From the NCBI RefSeq assembly GCF_900188455.1, contig NZ_FZOL01000017.1, positions 1 through 64,000 of the forward strand: a stretch of 64,000 nt of DNA, read 5' to 3'. Positions 16,953 to 26,147 of this stretch are shown here, one piece after another (position 1 is the first letter of the stretch; each line of letters begins with the position of its first letter). The DNA comes from Pseudomonas japonica (GTDB lineage: Bacteria; Pseudomonadota; Gammaproteobacteria; Pseudomonadales; Pseudomonadaceae). The notes beneath the pieces were generated by a model. The model did no database searches. It had not been told where the DNA came from and was given only the letters and a program-made list of their open reading frames with translations. The position numbers and the translations under genes are program-made.

Positions 16953-18059
16953 ATGGCATTATGCCTACTCAGTCATAGTCAGGTACGACGTTTGACGATC
17001 CATAGCCAATACGCATGTGCCATTGATGGCGATCTACGTGTCCTCGTTCCGGTTAGGCGCTACCAACTGGTGCTGAAACACCGCCTCCTCGATCAGTTGG
17101 GTGGCTTCTCGCATTTACTGCTAGAGGCGCTCGCCCAGATGCCTGATCGTGGAATTAGGTGGGTGCTCGACATCACAGGATCAAGCCCCCAACAGTTGGC
17201 CCCAATCCAAGGCAGGCTAGAAGGCCTCGGGCTGATCGAGAACGGAAAGCTGACCCCTCAATCCAGAGCGCTTCTTACGTTCAAGCGGCTTCTACACGGG
17301 CAATCTCGTTCACTCTGGCTGGACGGAGCCTACAAGACGCATTCTTTCTGCGGTGCCCATACGCTTCAAACCGTTGCTCTGGACGAGCAAGATTTTGTTA
17401 TTCGCCAATGGCATCGAGGTGACGGAAATCCCCGTCGTTGGCCCACTGCGGACTGGAATGAGGACTGTGAGCGTCAGAAGAAACGCATCATGATGTGCCC
17501 AGACCAGTACCTTTCGATAGCATTTGAAGATTTTTATAGCTGCTTCAAAGATGCCAAATTCATTCCAACAGAATGGGTGCTTCAAGTTCGACTCGATGCT
17601 GAAAGCGCCAAGAGTGATCAAGCGATCGAAGTGAACCTGGAGTCGCAGTTCGTCAGTCGTAAGCAGGGATGTGAATTCAAATTCGCGAGCCCGGTGATCT
17701 GCCTTTCGACCCGCTACAGCCTGCCCGCCGATGCACCTCACCATCTCTCCCAGCTCCTACCACCGAATCAACTGCGGTTCACCACGTTTCTTGACTATGA
17801 CGATGAGTGCTCAGACGAGATTGTTTTATCTGAGTCGCCGGATACACCGTGGGTGTGGCCTATCGTAGATACCATCGTGCGAGAGCAAGTGATAGAGCAG
17901 CTGTTCTATGAGGTGGCTTCCTCGGAAGACGGCGTTTCTTCCGTTATCAATCGGAAACATGTATTGGAGGATCGCTGGCAGCACCTAGGGTTCAACTGGG
18001 GGGCTGTAGAGCAAAGCCTTAATCTGGAAGGCCTGCACGTTGTCAGTGGTGATCAATGA
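16953..18059 (+). CDS. First gene of an unrecognised helicase operon (winged-helix-like N-terminus)
   Basis: Unrecognised protein of about 368 residues if started at the ATG at 16953; the frame is open to 16836 and no start has a strong ribosome-binding site, so the N-terminus is uncertain. Roughly residues 20-130 read as a winged-helix region: DGDLRVLVPVRRYQLV, a helical GGFSHLLLEALAQM, then LTPQSRALLTFKRLLHG followed by the motif SLWLDGAYK. The rest is alpha/beta with several Trp residues (RRWPTADWNED). There is no catalytic motif. It overlaps the next gene by 4 bp. A DNA- or RNA-sensing adaptor role for the helicase is a guess from position and fold pattern. Confidence 0.55.
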   Translation: MALCLLSHSQVRRLTIHSQYACAIDGDLRVLVPVRRYQLVLKHRLLDQLGGFSHLLLEALAQMPDRGIRWVLDITGSSPQQLAPIQGRLEGLGLIENGKLTPQSRALLTFKRLLHGQSRSLWLDGAYKTHSFCGAHTLQTVALDEQDFVIRQWHRGDGNPRRWPTADWNEDCERQKKRIMMCPDQYLSIAFEDFYSCFKDAKFIPTEWVLQVRLDAESAKSDQAIEVNLESQFVSRKQGCEFKFASPVICLSTRYSLPADAPHHLSQLLPPNQLRFTTFLDYDDECSDEIVLSESPDTPWVWPIVDTIVREQVIEQLFYEVASSEDGVSSVINRKHVLEDRWQHLGFNWGAVEQSLNLEGLHVVSGDQ

Positions 18060-18592
18060 AAACCGTCGACATTTTTGCCAGCGTCATGGATCAAGCGTTT
18101 CAGGATACTCAAACACGCCGATACGGAGCGATTCTGCTTACACGGGGGGTAGGAGGTGTCGCCAAACTCAACCCGACGGCTGTATGGGTTGACGCAGTGG
18201 TAGCTGTGATTGAGGCCGGCTCCAGCTACCTACGCTACTGTGCCGCCCGTGAAGTGACAGCGCAAATTCGAGCGTTCAACGAGCAGCTTGAGGTGACTTT
18301 GGCTCAGCAACTGCGTTTGGGTGAGGATGAATTGAAGATCATTCGGCGCGATCGAGCGGAACGGGCCAAGATGATTACTCAGGTGCTCGCAGGGGCTCAA
18401 AATATGAAAGTACTCACTGCCAAGACGGTAGAGCGGCAACTCAATAGCCTTAGACGGCAACACGTTTTGCTACAAGCGGAGCGTCGAGAGCTAGGGAATT
18501 TCCAGGAACTCGTCGCCTTACAGGTGTGCCTTGACAGGTGCATTGATGCCACCTTGGCACTTCTTCTGAGTCCTACGGGAGAGAACGCATGA
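18056..18592 (+). CDS. Second gene of the helicase operon, small helical protein
   Basis: A 178-residue protein, start codon overlapping the upstream stop (ATGA). An N-terminal moderately hydrophobic stretch (AVWVDAVVAVIEAGSSYL near residues 42-59) is followed by an amphipathic, probably coiled-coil region (TAQIRAFNEQLEVTLAQQL, and LNSLRRQHVLLQAERRELG). No known family is recognised. Its size, helix content and coupling to both neighbours suggest a structural or anchoring subunit of a complex with the downstream helicase. Confidence 0.6.
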   Translation: MKTVDIFASVMDQAFQDTQTRRYGAILLTRGVGGVAKLNPTAVWVDAVVAVIEAGSSYLRYCAAREVTAQIRAFNEQLEVTLAQQLRLGEDELKIIRRDRAERAKMITQVLAGAQNMKVLTAKTVERQLNSLRRQHVLLQAERRELGNFQELVALQVCLDRCIDATLALLLSPTGENA

Positions 18593-19026
18593 AAGCACCA
18601 AGCAAACCTACCCCTTCCAAGCCAGCACCTAAGAAGCCGGCTGGTAAAAAAGGAGGAGGGGGGATCAATTTTTCCCAGGCAATGGAGATGGCAAATGCCT
18701 CTGCAGATGCCTTCAAGGCATTTGCTGACTACAAGAAAGAGAGCCTGATTACTGAGAGGGCGCTCATCGATGGCGAGCGTGCGATTCGCCTTGGAGAGCA
18801 ACAGCTCCAGGAAGCTCACCTACGAGATCAGCAGCATTTGAGGGAGCATCATGAGCGTATGCATGAACTCGAAACTCAAGGTCGACACGCTGAAAATAGC
18901 CATGAGCATGCGATGGCGTCGCTGGACAGCAAAGTCAGTAAGGAAGATCGGATCCTGAAGCAGCTCGAAGCAAAGGAAATCACAGCTCAAGAAGCTGCTC
19001 TCTTGCTGTACGGAGGCCAGGAGTAA
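18589..19026 (+). CDS. Third gene of the helicase operon, Lys/Pro-rich N-terminus and coiled coil
   Basis: A 145-residue protein, again overlapping its neighbour by 4 bp. It opens with a low-complexity tail of alternating Lys, Pro, Ser and Gly (about residues 1-25), then a glycine run, then a continuous highly charged helix rich in Glu, His and Gln (LREHHERMHELETQ) and a final KQLEAKEITAQEAALLLYG segment. The basic tail could contact nucleic acid or membrane phosphates while the helix oligomerises. No family is recognised. The next gene starts 3 bp after its stop. Confidence 0.6.
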   Translation: MKAPSKPTPSKPAPKKPAGKKGGGGINFSQAMEMANASADAFKAFADYKKESLITERALIDGERAIRLGEQQLQEAHLRDQQHLREHHERMHELETQGRHAENSHEHAMASLDSKVSKEDRILKQLEAKEITAQEAALLLYGGQE

Positions 19027-19029
19027 GTC

Positions 19030-22000
19030 ATGGCTATTCCCTTCCTCGTCGCGGCTGGCCTTATGGTCATGGCAACCGCCAAAGTAATTAGCTGGGTCGC
19101 TAACAGCATGACCGAGGAAGAAGAGCGTAAGCAGAGGGAGGAGAGGAGGAAAACAGCTGACATCCGCAGCCGTGCACGTGCGGCTAAAGAAAGGCAAGAC
19201 GAGTCTCTCAGGCAAGAATACAAAGCCATGGCTCTTGAGCATGCTCAATTGCTACGGCAAGTCATTCAAGACAATCGCGAAGCGGTTGCTGGCGTCCCTC
19301 AAGTGCTTCTGGAGCTTGAGGCAATGATCGGCATGGAGGTTCGCGACAAGACGTCAAGCCCGTATCGCAAGTCAGCACTGCGCCGGGAGTATGCGCGCAT
19401 CGAAGATGCCATTGTGCGAATGAAAGAGTACGAGAAGTACCTGTCCTACGCGGTATCTGAGATTGATGGTCTATTAGCTCGGAGCCAGTACGAAGCACTC
19501 CTTGAGGTCGAAACAACTGAGCCACTGCTTCCCCTTGAATGGCTATACCCGGGCAAGCTGGTACTGCTCGCTATGAATGAGATCGGAAAACCTCTGCCGC
19601 GGTTTGGTCATCGCGTCTCTTTCGGAAAAGATAGCGTTGCTCAGAAAGCCCTGGCGCTACCTTACAAGGACGAGATTCCTGTCCTGATCAATCGCCGTTG
19701 GGACAATGGATCCTTCAGCGGATGTGTTGCCAGAGGGCTGCTTTATTACAATCACATAATGACGGGTGAAGCTGTATCGCTCATAGTTGATCACCCAATC
19801 AAACAGGGGGTGGTGGGGACGCTTTTCGATGGTGTCATCAAAGCCAGGCTTCCAAGCAGTCAGCTCAAACATCCCGGTGTTCGATTGCTGGTCGGCCAAA
19901 AGGTGTTGGTACACTTAACCCACTACGACCTCTGCTTACAGCAAAACCCTTTCGAAGAAAAGCCGACTCATATCGAAGTCAGTGAGTTTGATTACCACAC
20001 TCGCAGCGTGCAGTCATATCAGCAACTCTACGTTGCCGTAGATGAGGTGCTCCTTAGCGAAATCTCTGATCAGAAATTTTTCGATTCTGACGAGCCATGG
20101 ACGCTTCTCGACTTTTCCAGCTCAACCGGAACAATTTCTCTAGCCAAATCGTCCGTACGCATTGAATGCAAGCCCTCAGCGAATTACGAGATACTTGAGG
20201 TTATCAAGGCCACCCAGACAGGGGCGTTGCAGATAGGGATTGATACTCCTTTCCGCTTCACGCTCATCGAGCGGAATTTGGCTGCCAGAGGACAGGTTGG
20301 ATGGCGCGATGGCGTAGACGAGTTTCTCAGTTTCTGTGCCCAGACAGCCTTGGATATGAAGGACTCACCTGAGCGGCTAGCTCAAAGCCGCTTCTACCAG
20401 CGTTGGGAGCAGGTAATTGCCTATCAGCGCAGCAGGGAGGAAGTTTCGTCGGTGAACTTCCAGGCAAGCGCCTTGGTGCAGCTCGAGGATGAAAGCCTTC
20501 GTTTGTCCAGGGATCGCTTGTCGTACGCTGAGCTCGACGGATTCGATCAGACAGTTGAAAAACTGAAGGAGGTGCTTGATCCACGGAACAAGCTCAATCA
20601 AGACTTCTGCGTCCGCCTGTACAAATGGGACGAAGCACGGTGCGAGTTCATTCTGGCGACTGATCGTCGAAGATTTCCCTTATATTCATGTTCCAAAGAT
20701 AGCATCAGCATAGACGGGGCATTCTCGCTCCCAGAAGATGAAACCATGATGCTCCGTTTGGTGGTGACAGTGACAAGCACTGCCCTCAAGCGTCAAGCTC
20801 AAGCGCTCGAAGATTTTTTCAACGACCAGCTGGTTAACCCTGCACTGAAAAATATACTGCTTTCCCCTGAGCAATATCTTGCCGAGCAAGATAGTCGAGA
20901 AAGAGAGCTTGCTTGGTCTGGGCCTCTCGACGAAAGCCAAAGGCGTGTTGTCCAGTTAGCGCTGAAGGAGCGCAATATCGCCTTGATACAGGGCCCTCCA
21001 GGGGCAGGGAAGACGACAGCCATCGTCGAAATGCTCTATCAGCTTTATCGTCAACGCCAGGATTTACGCATATTGGTCGTTTCTCAGCAGAACTCGGCTG
21101 TCGACAACGCGTTGAGTAAATTCCTCAAACAGCATGCTGATAGCTTTGATAGCCCGATTCGTATGATTCGTATCGGCAACCCAGAAAAGATGAGTGCAGA
21201 GATCAGGCCGTCAGGTTTCGATGCCCAGTTTTCAGACTACATCACTGAGCTGGAGGAGCGTGCGATCGCCGGAGCAGTCAGCTTGCCAGAGGATGAGGCT
21301 GCTCTGTGTCATATGTGGTTAAGCCTAATCAAGCAGGCCGCTCAGTCGAAGGCAGACCAAGATGAATTCTTCATCACATTGCTTGCTGATCGAAACCTGC
21401 TGGGCGCGACATGCGTGGGTCTGGCCAGCAACAAAGGCGGGATCGACCAACTGCAGTTTGATGTTGCTATCATCGATGAGGCGGGGCGCGCCACCATTCC
21501 CGAAATCCTGATTCCTATCCTTCGTTCGCGCAAGATAATCTTGGTCGGCGATCACTACCAGCTTCCACCTAGCATTGCTCCGCTGCTTCGGGAGGACGAG
21601 GCCGCTGAAGAGCTCGGGTTCCTTCGCGAGAATTTCTTAGACAACAGCTTCTTCGAACTTATGTTTGAACGCCTCCCGGCTCAATGCTGTGAGACGCTCA
21701 ATCTGCAGTACCGAATGGCCCCCGCGATTGGCAATTTGGTTGCCGAGCTTTTCTACATGAGAAATGGACAGCGGGTACTGCACAACGGACGCGAAGATGA
21801 TTATTTCAACGATCTCTATGTCTTGCAGAAGCCCATTTACTGGGTAGATGTGAAAGGAAAGCAACGTCAGCCTAAAGGTTCGAAAAGCCAGGAAAACAAG
21901 GAAGAAGCGTTGCGGATTACCGAATTCCTAAGCGAGCTCGCCCAGCGCGTGGAACGTCCTCTTTCAGTCGCAGTGATCACACCCTATGGGGCTCAAAAGG

Positions 22001-22353
22001 AATGCATCCGTAAAAGCCTGAAAAAAGCCGATTGGATCGATGGCTGCAAGGGATCTTTGACTGTTGCTGTCGATACTGTTGATGCCTTCCAGGGCAGTGA
22101 GGCAGATATCGTCTGCTACTCCACAGTGCGCACCGAGGGCAATCTCAACTTCATTCTTGATCGGAAGCGATTGAACGTAGCGTGCTCAAGGGCAAAGCTT
22201 CACCTGCTTTTCTTCGGGCATCGGGACTTTTTGGGGCGGTGGCGCTCGAAGAAAGACTCTGAAGCAAACCTCTTTCCAAGGCTGATGTCTCACGCGTTTA
22301 ACCTAGCTGTCACGTTTAAGGATGCAGAGCAGGAAGGACTCACGGAGTGCTGA
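19030..22353 (+). CDS. Membrane-anchored Upf1/DNA2-like SF1 helicase
   Basis: A 1107-residue protein with a good ribosome-binding site (CAGGAG). Residues 1-25 form a hydrophobic helix (MAIPFLVAAGLMVMATAKVI), then a charged coiled coil to about 130, then some 500 residues of unrecognised alpha/beta sequence. The C-terminal 460 residues are a superfamily 1B helicase: LDESQRRVV (Q motif), QGPPGAGKTT near 654-663 (I), VVSQQNSAVDNAL (Ia), IIDEAGRATIPE near 815 (II), LVGDHYQLPP (III), LNLQYRM (IV), VAVDTVDAFQGSEADIV (V) and LNVACSRAKLHLLFFG (VI). All ATPase motifs look intact. It is the last gene of a four-gene coupled operon. Confidence 0.85.
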   Translation: MAIPFLVAAGLMVMATAKVISWVANSMTEEEERKQREERRKTADIRSRARAAKERQDESLRQEYKAMALEHAQLLRQVIQDNREAVAGVPQVLLELEAMIGMEVRDKTSSPYRKSALRREYARIEDAIVRMKEYEKYLSYAVSEIDGLLARSQYEALLEVETTEPLLPLEWLYPGKLVLLAMNEIGKPLPRFGHRVSFGKDSVAQKALALPYKDEIPVLINRRWDNGSFSGCVARGLLYYNHIMTGEAVSLIVDHPIKQGVVGTLFDGVIKARLPSSQLKHPGVRLLVGQKVLVHLTHYDLCLQQNPFEEKPTHIEVSEFDYHTRSVQSYQQLYVAVDEVLLSEISDQKFFDSDEPWTLLDFSSSTGTISLAKSSVRIECKPSANYEILEVIKATQTGALQIGIDTPFRFTLIERNLAARGQVGWRDGVDEFLSFCAQTALDMKDSPERLAQSRFYQRWEQVIAYQRSREEVSSVNFQASALVQLEDESLRLSRDRLSYAELDGFDQTVEKLKEVLDPRNKLNQDFCVRLYKWDEARCEFILATDRRRFPLYSCSKDSISIDGAFSLPEDETMMLRLVVTVTSTALKRQAQALEDFFNDQLVNPALKNILLSPEQYLAEQDSRERELAWSGPLDESQRRVVQLALKERNIALIQGPPGAGKTTAIVEMLYQLYRQRQDLRILVVSQQNSAVDNALSKFLKQHADSFDSPIRMIRIGNPEKMSAEIRPSGFDAQFSDYITELEERAIAGAVSLPEDEAALCHMWLSLIKQAAQSKADQDEFFITLLADRNLLGATCVGLASNKGGIDQLQFDVAIIDEAGRATIPEILIPILRSRKIILVGDHYQLPPSIAPLLREDEAAEELGFLRENFLDNSFFELMFERLPAQCCETLNLQYRMAPAIGNLVAELFYMRNGQRVLHNGREDDYFNDLYVLQKPIYWVDVKGKQRQPKGSKSQENKEEALRITEFLSELAQRVERPLSVAVITPYGAQKECIRKSLKKADWIDGCKGSLTVAVDTVDAFQGSEADIVCYSTVRTEGNLNFILDRKRLNVACSRAKLHLLFFGHRDFLGRWRSKKDSEANLFPRLMSHAFNLAVTFKDAEQEGLTEC

Positions 22354-22396
22354 GATACAGAGCCGTGGCGTCGCGCCACTTGCGCCGAGTCACTCA

Positions 22397-22422
22397 GGAG
22401 GGGGGCGTCAGTGTCGCCCTTC
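22397..22422. terminator. Possible bidirectional terminator between convergent genes
   Basis: The 99-bp gap between the helicase stop and the convergent nuclease gene contains GGGCG at 22403-22407 and CGCCC at 22415-22419 with flanking G-T pairs, and a second small hairpin, GTGGCG-TCG-CGCCAC, just upstream. No T-tract is evident. Confidence 0.35.
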
Positions 22423-22452
22423 CTATTACGAGGCTAAAAGCTGTGCTTTCAC

Positions 22453-23679
22453 TCAGGGTTTGCGGCGAAAAAGACTCAGGTTGAACTCTTGGCTGAAGCG
22501 AGTGGCTATATCGATGATTTGTGCTGCGAAGCCATTTTCACTCTGATTCATCAAGTTAAGCCAGGCATCCGGATCAGTGTTCCAATTGGAATGGATAGGG
22601 TAGGCGCTGAATGCTCTAGTATCGAATGTCCACCAAGGCCACCACTTGGTCGGTGCTGATGAAGAGATACCACAAAACTCGGTCATCGCCTTACTAATGG
22701 CATCGTTCCGCATGTTAGCAATTTCCTCTTGACTCCAGGCGCAGATGCCGAAGTAGAGTTCCTGATGGTTGCGCTTGTTAAACGCCCAAGCTGGGCCACA
22801 AACATCCTCAGGACTGAAACGTATACCTAATGTGCAATGAGATGCACCGTCGGCCAAGCCTTCATCGACTAGAACCTCCACGTGGAGGTGCGAGATTTGC
22901 TGGCGAAGGGATGCTTGAAAGTCTTGCCAAACCTGCCGCTTTGCTGCGTGCAGCTGCTGGCTGATTTGAAAGGCGGCTCTAACATTCTTTTCGGTACGCA
23001 AAATGAGTGCAGTTAGTTCCTGGCCATTCTCCACAATTAATTCTCCATTGATCTGTTCACGAACAAATTGCGCAATCGCCTCCACGAAAAGGCGCACAGC
23101 GTGTGCGCGTGTATGCTGAGCGCAGTCCTCAAGCCAGCGAGCAAGTTGAAAAAAGTCGAGACCTACAACTTGGTCAGTAAGAGCAGCCGATGACTGCTTA
23201 GGAAGCGTATATTCGCTGACCTCACCATTACTCAGGTAGATTAATAGCCATTGGGCTTTGGTGTGCTGGCTTTCCAAGTATCTGGCGTAGTCAAACAGCT
23301 GATTTTTTTGATCGGTTGCCCAAGGTTTGTTCTCAATAGCTAACCCGCCATTACGAAACCTTAGATATATGTCCATTCGGCGGTGGCTAGGGAGGCGAAA
23401 CTCGGTGTGAGCGGCTACAAAATCTTCTGATAAGGCAAAGCCTGTGTCAGGGAGGAGAGCAAGAAATTTAGTAAGGTATAGATCACCTTGTCCGTGGCTA
23501 CCGTTGGGATCAAGCAGCTCTCCCAAGTAGCTAGAAAGAGCATTTTCATCACGCTGCAAGAACATCATCAACCTGAAATCTGGTGCGAGCTGGGCCTGGT
23601 AGCGGCGCTTTGCCTTCGAATCCAGGTCATTCCACAGCTGGAACTCACCGAGCAACTGCTCAGCTCCTACAAAATCCAT
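22453..23679 (-). CDS. PD-(D/E)XK nuclease superfamily protein (PDDEXK_4-like)
   Basis: A 408-residue protein. The N-terminal third carries the nuclease core: NALSSYLGELLDPNGSHGQG near residue 50, RRMDIYLRF near residue 105 (active-site Asp), then LAIENKPWA (E-x-K) and QLFDYARYL. This arrangement fits the PF14281 type of PD-(D/E)XK proteins, often found as single-gene cargo in defence islands. The C-terminal half is rich in Trp and probably recognises substrate. It converges on the helicase operon and is separated from the integrase gene by about 350 bp. Confidence 0.8.
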   Translation of the reverse strand: MDFVGAEQLLGEFQLWNDLDSKAKRRYQAQLAPDFRLMMFLQRDENALSSYLGELLDPNGSHGQGDLYLTKFLALLPDTGFALSEDFVAAHTEFRLPSHRRMDIYLRFRNGGLAIENKPWATDQKNQLFDYARYLESQHTKAQWLLIYLSNGEVSEYTLPKQSSAALTDQVVGLDFFQLARWLEDCAQHTRAHAVRLFVEAIAQFVREQINGELIVENGQELTALILRTEKNVRAAFQISQQLHAAKRQVWQDFQASLRQQISHLHVEVLVDEGLADGASHCTLGIRFSPEDVCGPAWAFNKRNHQELYFGICAWSQEEIANMRNDAISKAMTEFCGISSSAPTKWWPWWTFDTRAFSAYPIHSNWNTDPDAWLNLMNQSENGFAAQIIDIATRFSQEFNLSLFRRKP

Positions 23680-24028
23680 GTTATCGCCCTAACGAATGCT
23701 AGCAAGACCAATTGGGGGTTCATGATATTCGTACCGGCTGTACTCAGCCATCCTAGAAGCCTCTCGATCACCAACCCTTGGCTAACTCCTCAGTCGCCTG
23801 CGCGATGTGGGTGGTCGTGGGTCGAAGTGAAGATACCCAGTTTGGTGATTCGGAATCGTCTTCAGCACCTTCTTACTTAGCATGCCCATGAGCAGAGTGA
23901 GCCACTGTATTCAAACGGCCTCATACACGCACTAGGCATGCGCCGCCCAAGAGCAGTCAGGCCTACGGCATAGCGTTTGGATCAATCATGTCCATACGTG
24001 GCGAGTCATCAGCTGACGCTTGGTCGAC
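23680..24028. other. Gene-free stretch between nuclease and integrase
   Basis: About 350 bp with no supported gene. The only longer open frame (23488-23880, plus strand) overlaps the nuclease gene and looks like a shadow. An attachment site close to the integrase end would be expected here or beyond, but no obvious repeat of it is seen in the window. Confidence 0.4.
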
Positions 24029-24985
24029 TCACCCCTCCAGTTTCCTAATAAGGCCGCCAAACTGTTGAGCCGGCTCAACATAGCGAAGCGCTGACTTCAT
24101 GTCGCTCCAGCCCACGTACTCCATAAGCGTTTTGATGTCCCACCCCGAGCTTGCTGCCCATGTGGCGAATCCACGTCGGATTGAGTGGGCACTGTACATC
24201 TGGAACGGCAGGCCGCAGCGTTTCAGGACATCTCGGAGGAGAGGAATCAGGCTATGTGCCGCGAGCGGGCGATCGCTGATGTTCCCCCAGCGATCGATTC
24301 CCCTGAATACACCGCCGCGGGTTAGGCCGGCAGCTTCAATCCAGTTCAGGTAAGCCTCCACCGGGCAAAGCTTGCTCAGCGATGGCGTTCTGTACTCCCG
24401 CCCGATGTTCTGCCGATCTCCCTTGCTGGATCCCAGGTAGAACCGGATGCCCACATGGCGCTCGGCATGCGTGTTCTCGATCGTCAACCTGGACAACTCA
24501 TCTCCGCGAAAGCCCCTCCAAAAGCCGATGGTGAGGATGGCAATGTCGCGAGTCGCTTTCAGCAGGGTGGCTATGTTGCCGGCGGCTCTTGCTCGCGCAA
24601 CCTCATCCTCGAGATGAGCTACTGCCTTCTCGAGCTGGAGCAGTGGTAAGGGAGCTGCTTGCTTCTGCTGTACCGGGTGTAGTGCCCGGATGCCCTTCAG
24701 TAACTGCCTGATCTTGGGTGCCTTGGTGGGATCCGGGAATCCATTGCTTTGATGCCAGTTAGCTAGCGCAGCCAGGCGCTGCCTGAGCGTGCTAATCGCC
24801 AGTTGGTCAGCGTACTCGGCAATGTATCGCACAACTGTCTCGGTGGTGGTGGGCAGGAAGCCGCCCCAGGTCACTTCGAAATGGGATAGGGCGGCCGCAT
24901 AGCTCTTCGACGTGTTCTGCCGGACGCTCGCCTCTAAGTACTTATCTGCCTTGCTGACCACTTCAACCACGCCAGTTCCCCGCAT
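24029..24985 (-). CDS. Tyrosine recombinase/integrase (XerD-like)
   Basis: A 318-residue integrase with a SAM-like core-binding domain (QNTSKSYAAALSHFEVTW near residue 23 onward) and a complete catalytic domain: Arg in WRGFRGDELSRL near residue 180, a Lys in LGSSKGD, HSIRRGFATWA near 272 (H-x-x-R), Trp in YVGWSDMKSA replacing the third His, and the nucleophile Tyr in ALRYVEP near residue 307. It lies mid-island and is transcribed away from a KfrA-like gene. It is probably the recombinase of an element that brought part of the island; the matching attachment sites were not found. Confidence 0.85.
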   Translation of the reverse strand: MRGTGVVEVVSKADKYLEASVRQNTSKSYAAALSHFEVTWGGFLPTTTETVVRYIAEYADQLAISTLRQRLAALANWHQSNGFPDPTKAPKIRQLLKGIRALHPVQQKQAAPLPLLQLEKAVAHLEDEVARARAAGNIATLLKATRDIAILTIGFWRGFRGDELSRLTIENTHAERHVGIRFYLGSSKGDRQNIGREYRTPSLSKLCPVEAYLNWIEAAGLTRGGVFRGIDRWGNISDRPLAAHSLIPLLRDVLKRCGLPFQMYSAHSIRRGFATWAASSGWDIKTLMEYVGWSDMKSALRYVEPAQQFGGLIRKLEG

Positions 24986-25054
24986 CCAGCTCTAGGTGGC
25001 CTAATTTCGCCACACGTACCGCTTTTCGGGCCATTTTACCCGTCACCTAGGCCA

Positions 25055-25087
25055 TGACAAGCGATAATGCTCGATTATATCTTGTCA
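25055..25087. promoter_or_regulatory. 33-bp inverted repeat between integrase and kfrA-like gene
   Basis: TGACAAGCGATAATG at 25055-25069 is matched by GATTATATCTTGTCA at 25073-25087 around a CTC spacer; the outer seven bases of each arm are perfect complements and most inner ones match. It lies about 70 bp upstream of the integrase start and 88 bp upstream of the kfrA-like start. It is a strong candidate operator, most simply for the KfrA-like protein. Confidence 0.6.
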
Positions 25088-25175
25088 AACGTCAGTCTGT
25101 TTAAGCTATGAAATAATGATAATGTGGCACGTAATTACATGAAACGTAAAACAGTACGAAATCGTAGGAGCTGAA

Positions 25176-26147
25176 ATGGCTAGAGGCGGCATTAACCTGG
25201 CACTGGTGCGCAAAGCTCGCGAGGCGCTGCTGTCCAGGGGGCAGAACCCTAGCATTGACGCGATCCGTATTGAGCTCGGAAATACAGGTTCAAAGACCAC
25301 AATTCAGCGCTATTTGAAGGAGATTGAGTCACATGATCCTCGCCCTTCGGCTTCGCCGTCGCGCTTGAGTGATGAGCTCACCGAGCTCGTGGGCAAGATG
25401 CTTGAGCGACTTCTGGTGGAAGGGAATGAAGCTTTAGCGCACGAGCGAGCAGCGTTTGAGCTAGAGCGTAAGGCCATGAAAGCCGAGAGCAGTACACTTC
25501 AGGGACACCTGGAACGGGCACAGCGGGAGATCACCAAGTTGCAGTCAGCACTGCAGACTCAGGATGAGGAGCTCAAGACTGTTCAATCCAGTCTGCAAAC
25601 CGAGATCACCCGTAACGCCAGGATCAGCCAGAGCTGCAGCGACCTTGAGATTCGACTCCAAGAGAAGGACACCCAGATCCAATCTCTGGAGGAGAAGCAC
25701 ACGCATGCCCGAGAAGCCCTTGAGCATTACCGTGTAGCGGTTAAGGAACAGCGTGACCAGGATCTGAGCCGTCACGAATCTCAGATTTACCAGATGAAGC
25801 AAGAGCTGGCAGTCCTTCAGCAAACGCTGATGGTTAAACAGAAAGATGCCACCCGAATGATCCGCGACAACGAACGCTTGATCGCCGAAAACCGCCAGCA
25901 CGCCAAGGAAGCGAACCAGCATCGGGATGCTATCGAACATCTGAGGGGTGACCTAGGCATCGCTAATGCAGCCACTGCGCGCGCGGAAGGCGCTAAAGAG
26001 CTCCTTTCTCAGCAACTGGAGGCCAAGGCTAAGGAGACTGTAGATGCTCAGTCCGAGGCCGCCGCAGGGAAGCTGCGGGAAGCTGAGTTGATCCAGCAGC
26101 TTGCCAGTGCACAAGCCGACCTCGAAAGGATGGACGACAAATCCTAG
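25176..26147 (+). CDS. KfrA-like DNA-binding coiled-coil protein
   Basis: A 323-residue protein with GTAGGAGCTGAA upstream of its ATG. Residues 1-60 match the KfrA_N type of helix-turn-helix (VRKAREALLSRGQNPSIDAI, then GSKTTIQRYLKEIE), and residues 85-320 are one long coiled coil rich in Glu, Gln and Leu. KfrA proteins of IncP-type plasmids are autoregulated DNA-binding proteins that support stable inheritance; chromosomal versions accompany integrases. It is divergent from the integrase and its stop overlaps that of the convergent sngC by 4 bp. Control of the integrase promoter is an inference from position. Confidence 0.75.
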   Translation: MARGGINLALVRKAREALLSRGQNPSIDAIRIELGNTGSKTTIQRYLKEIESHDPRPSASPSRLSDELTELVGKMLERLLVEGNEALAHERAAFELERKAMKAESSTLQGHLERAQREITKLQSALQTQDEELKTVQSSLQTEITRNARISQSCSDLEIRLQEKDTQIQSLEEKHTHAREALEHYRVAVKEQRDQDLSRHESQIYQMKQELAVLQQTLMVKQKDATRMIRDNERLIAENRQHAKEANQHRDAIEHLRGDLGIANAATARAEGAKELLSQQLEAKAKETVDAQSEAAAGKLREAELIQQLASAQADLERMDDKS

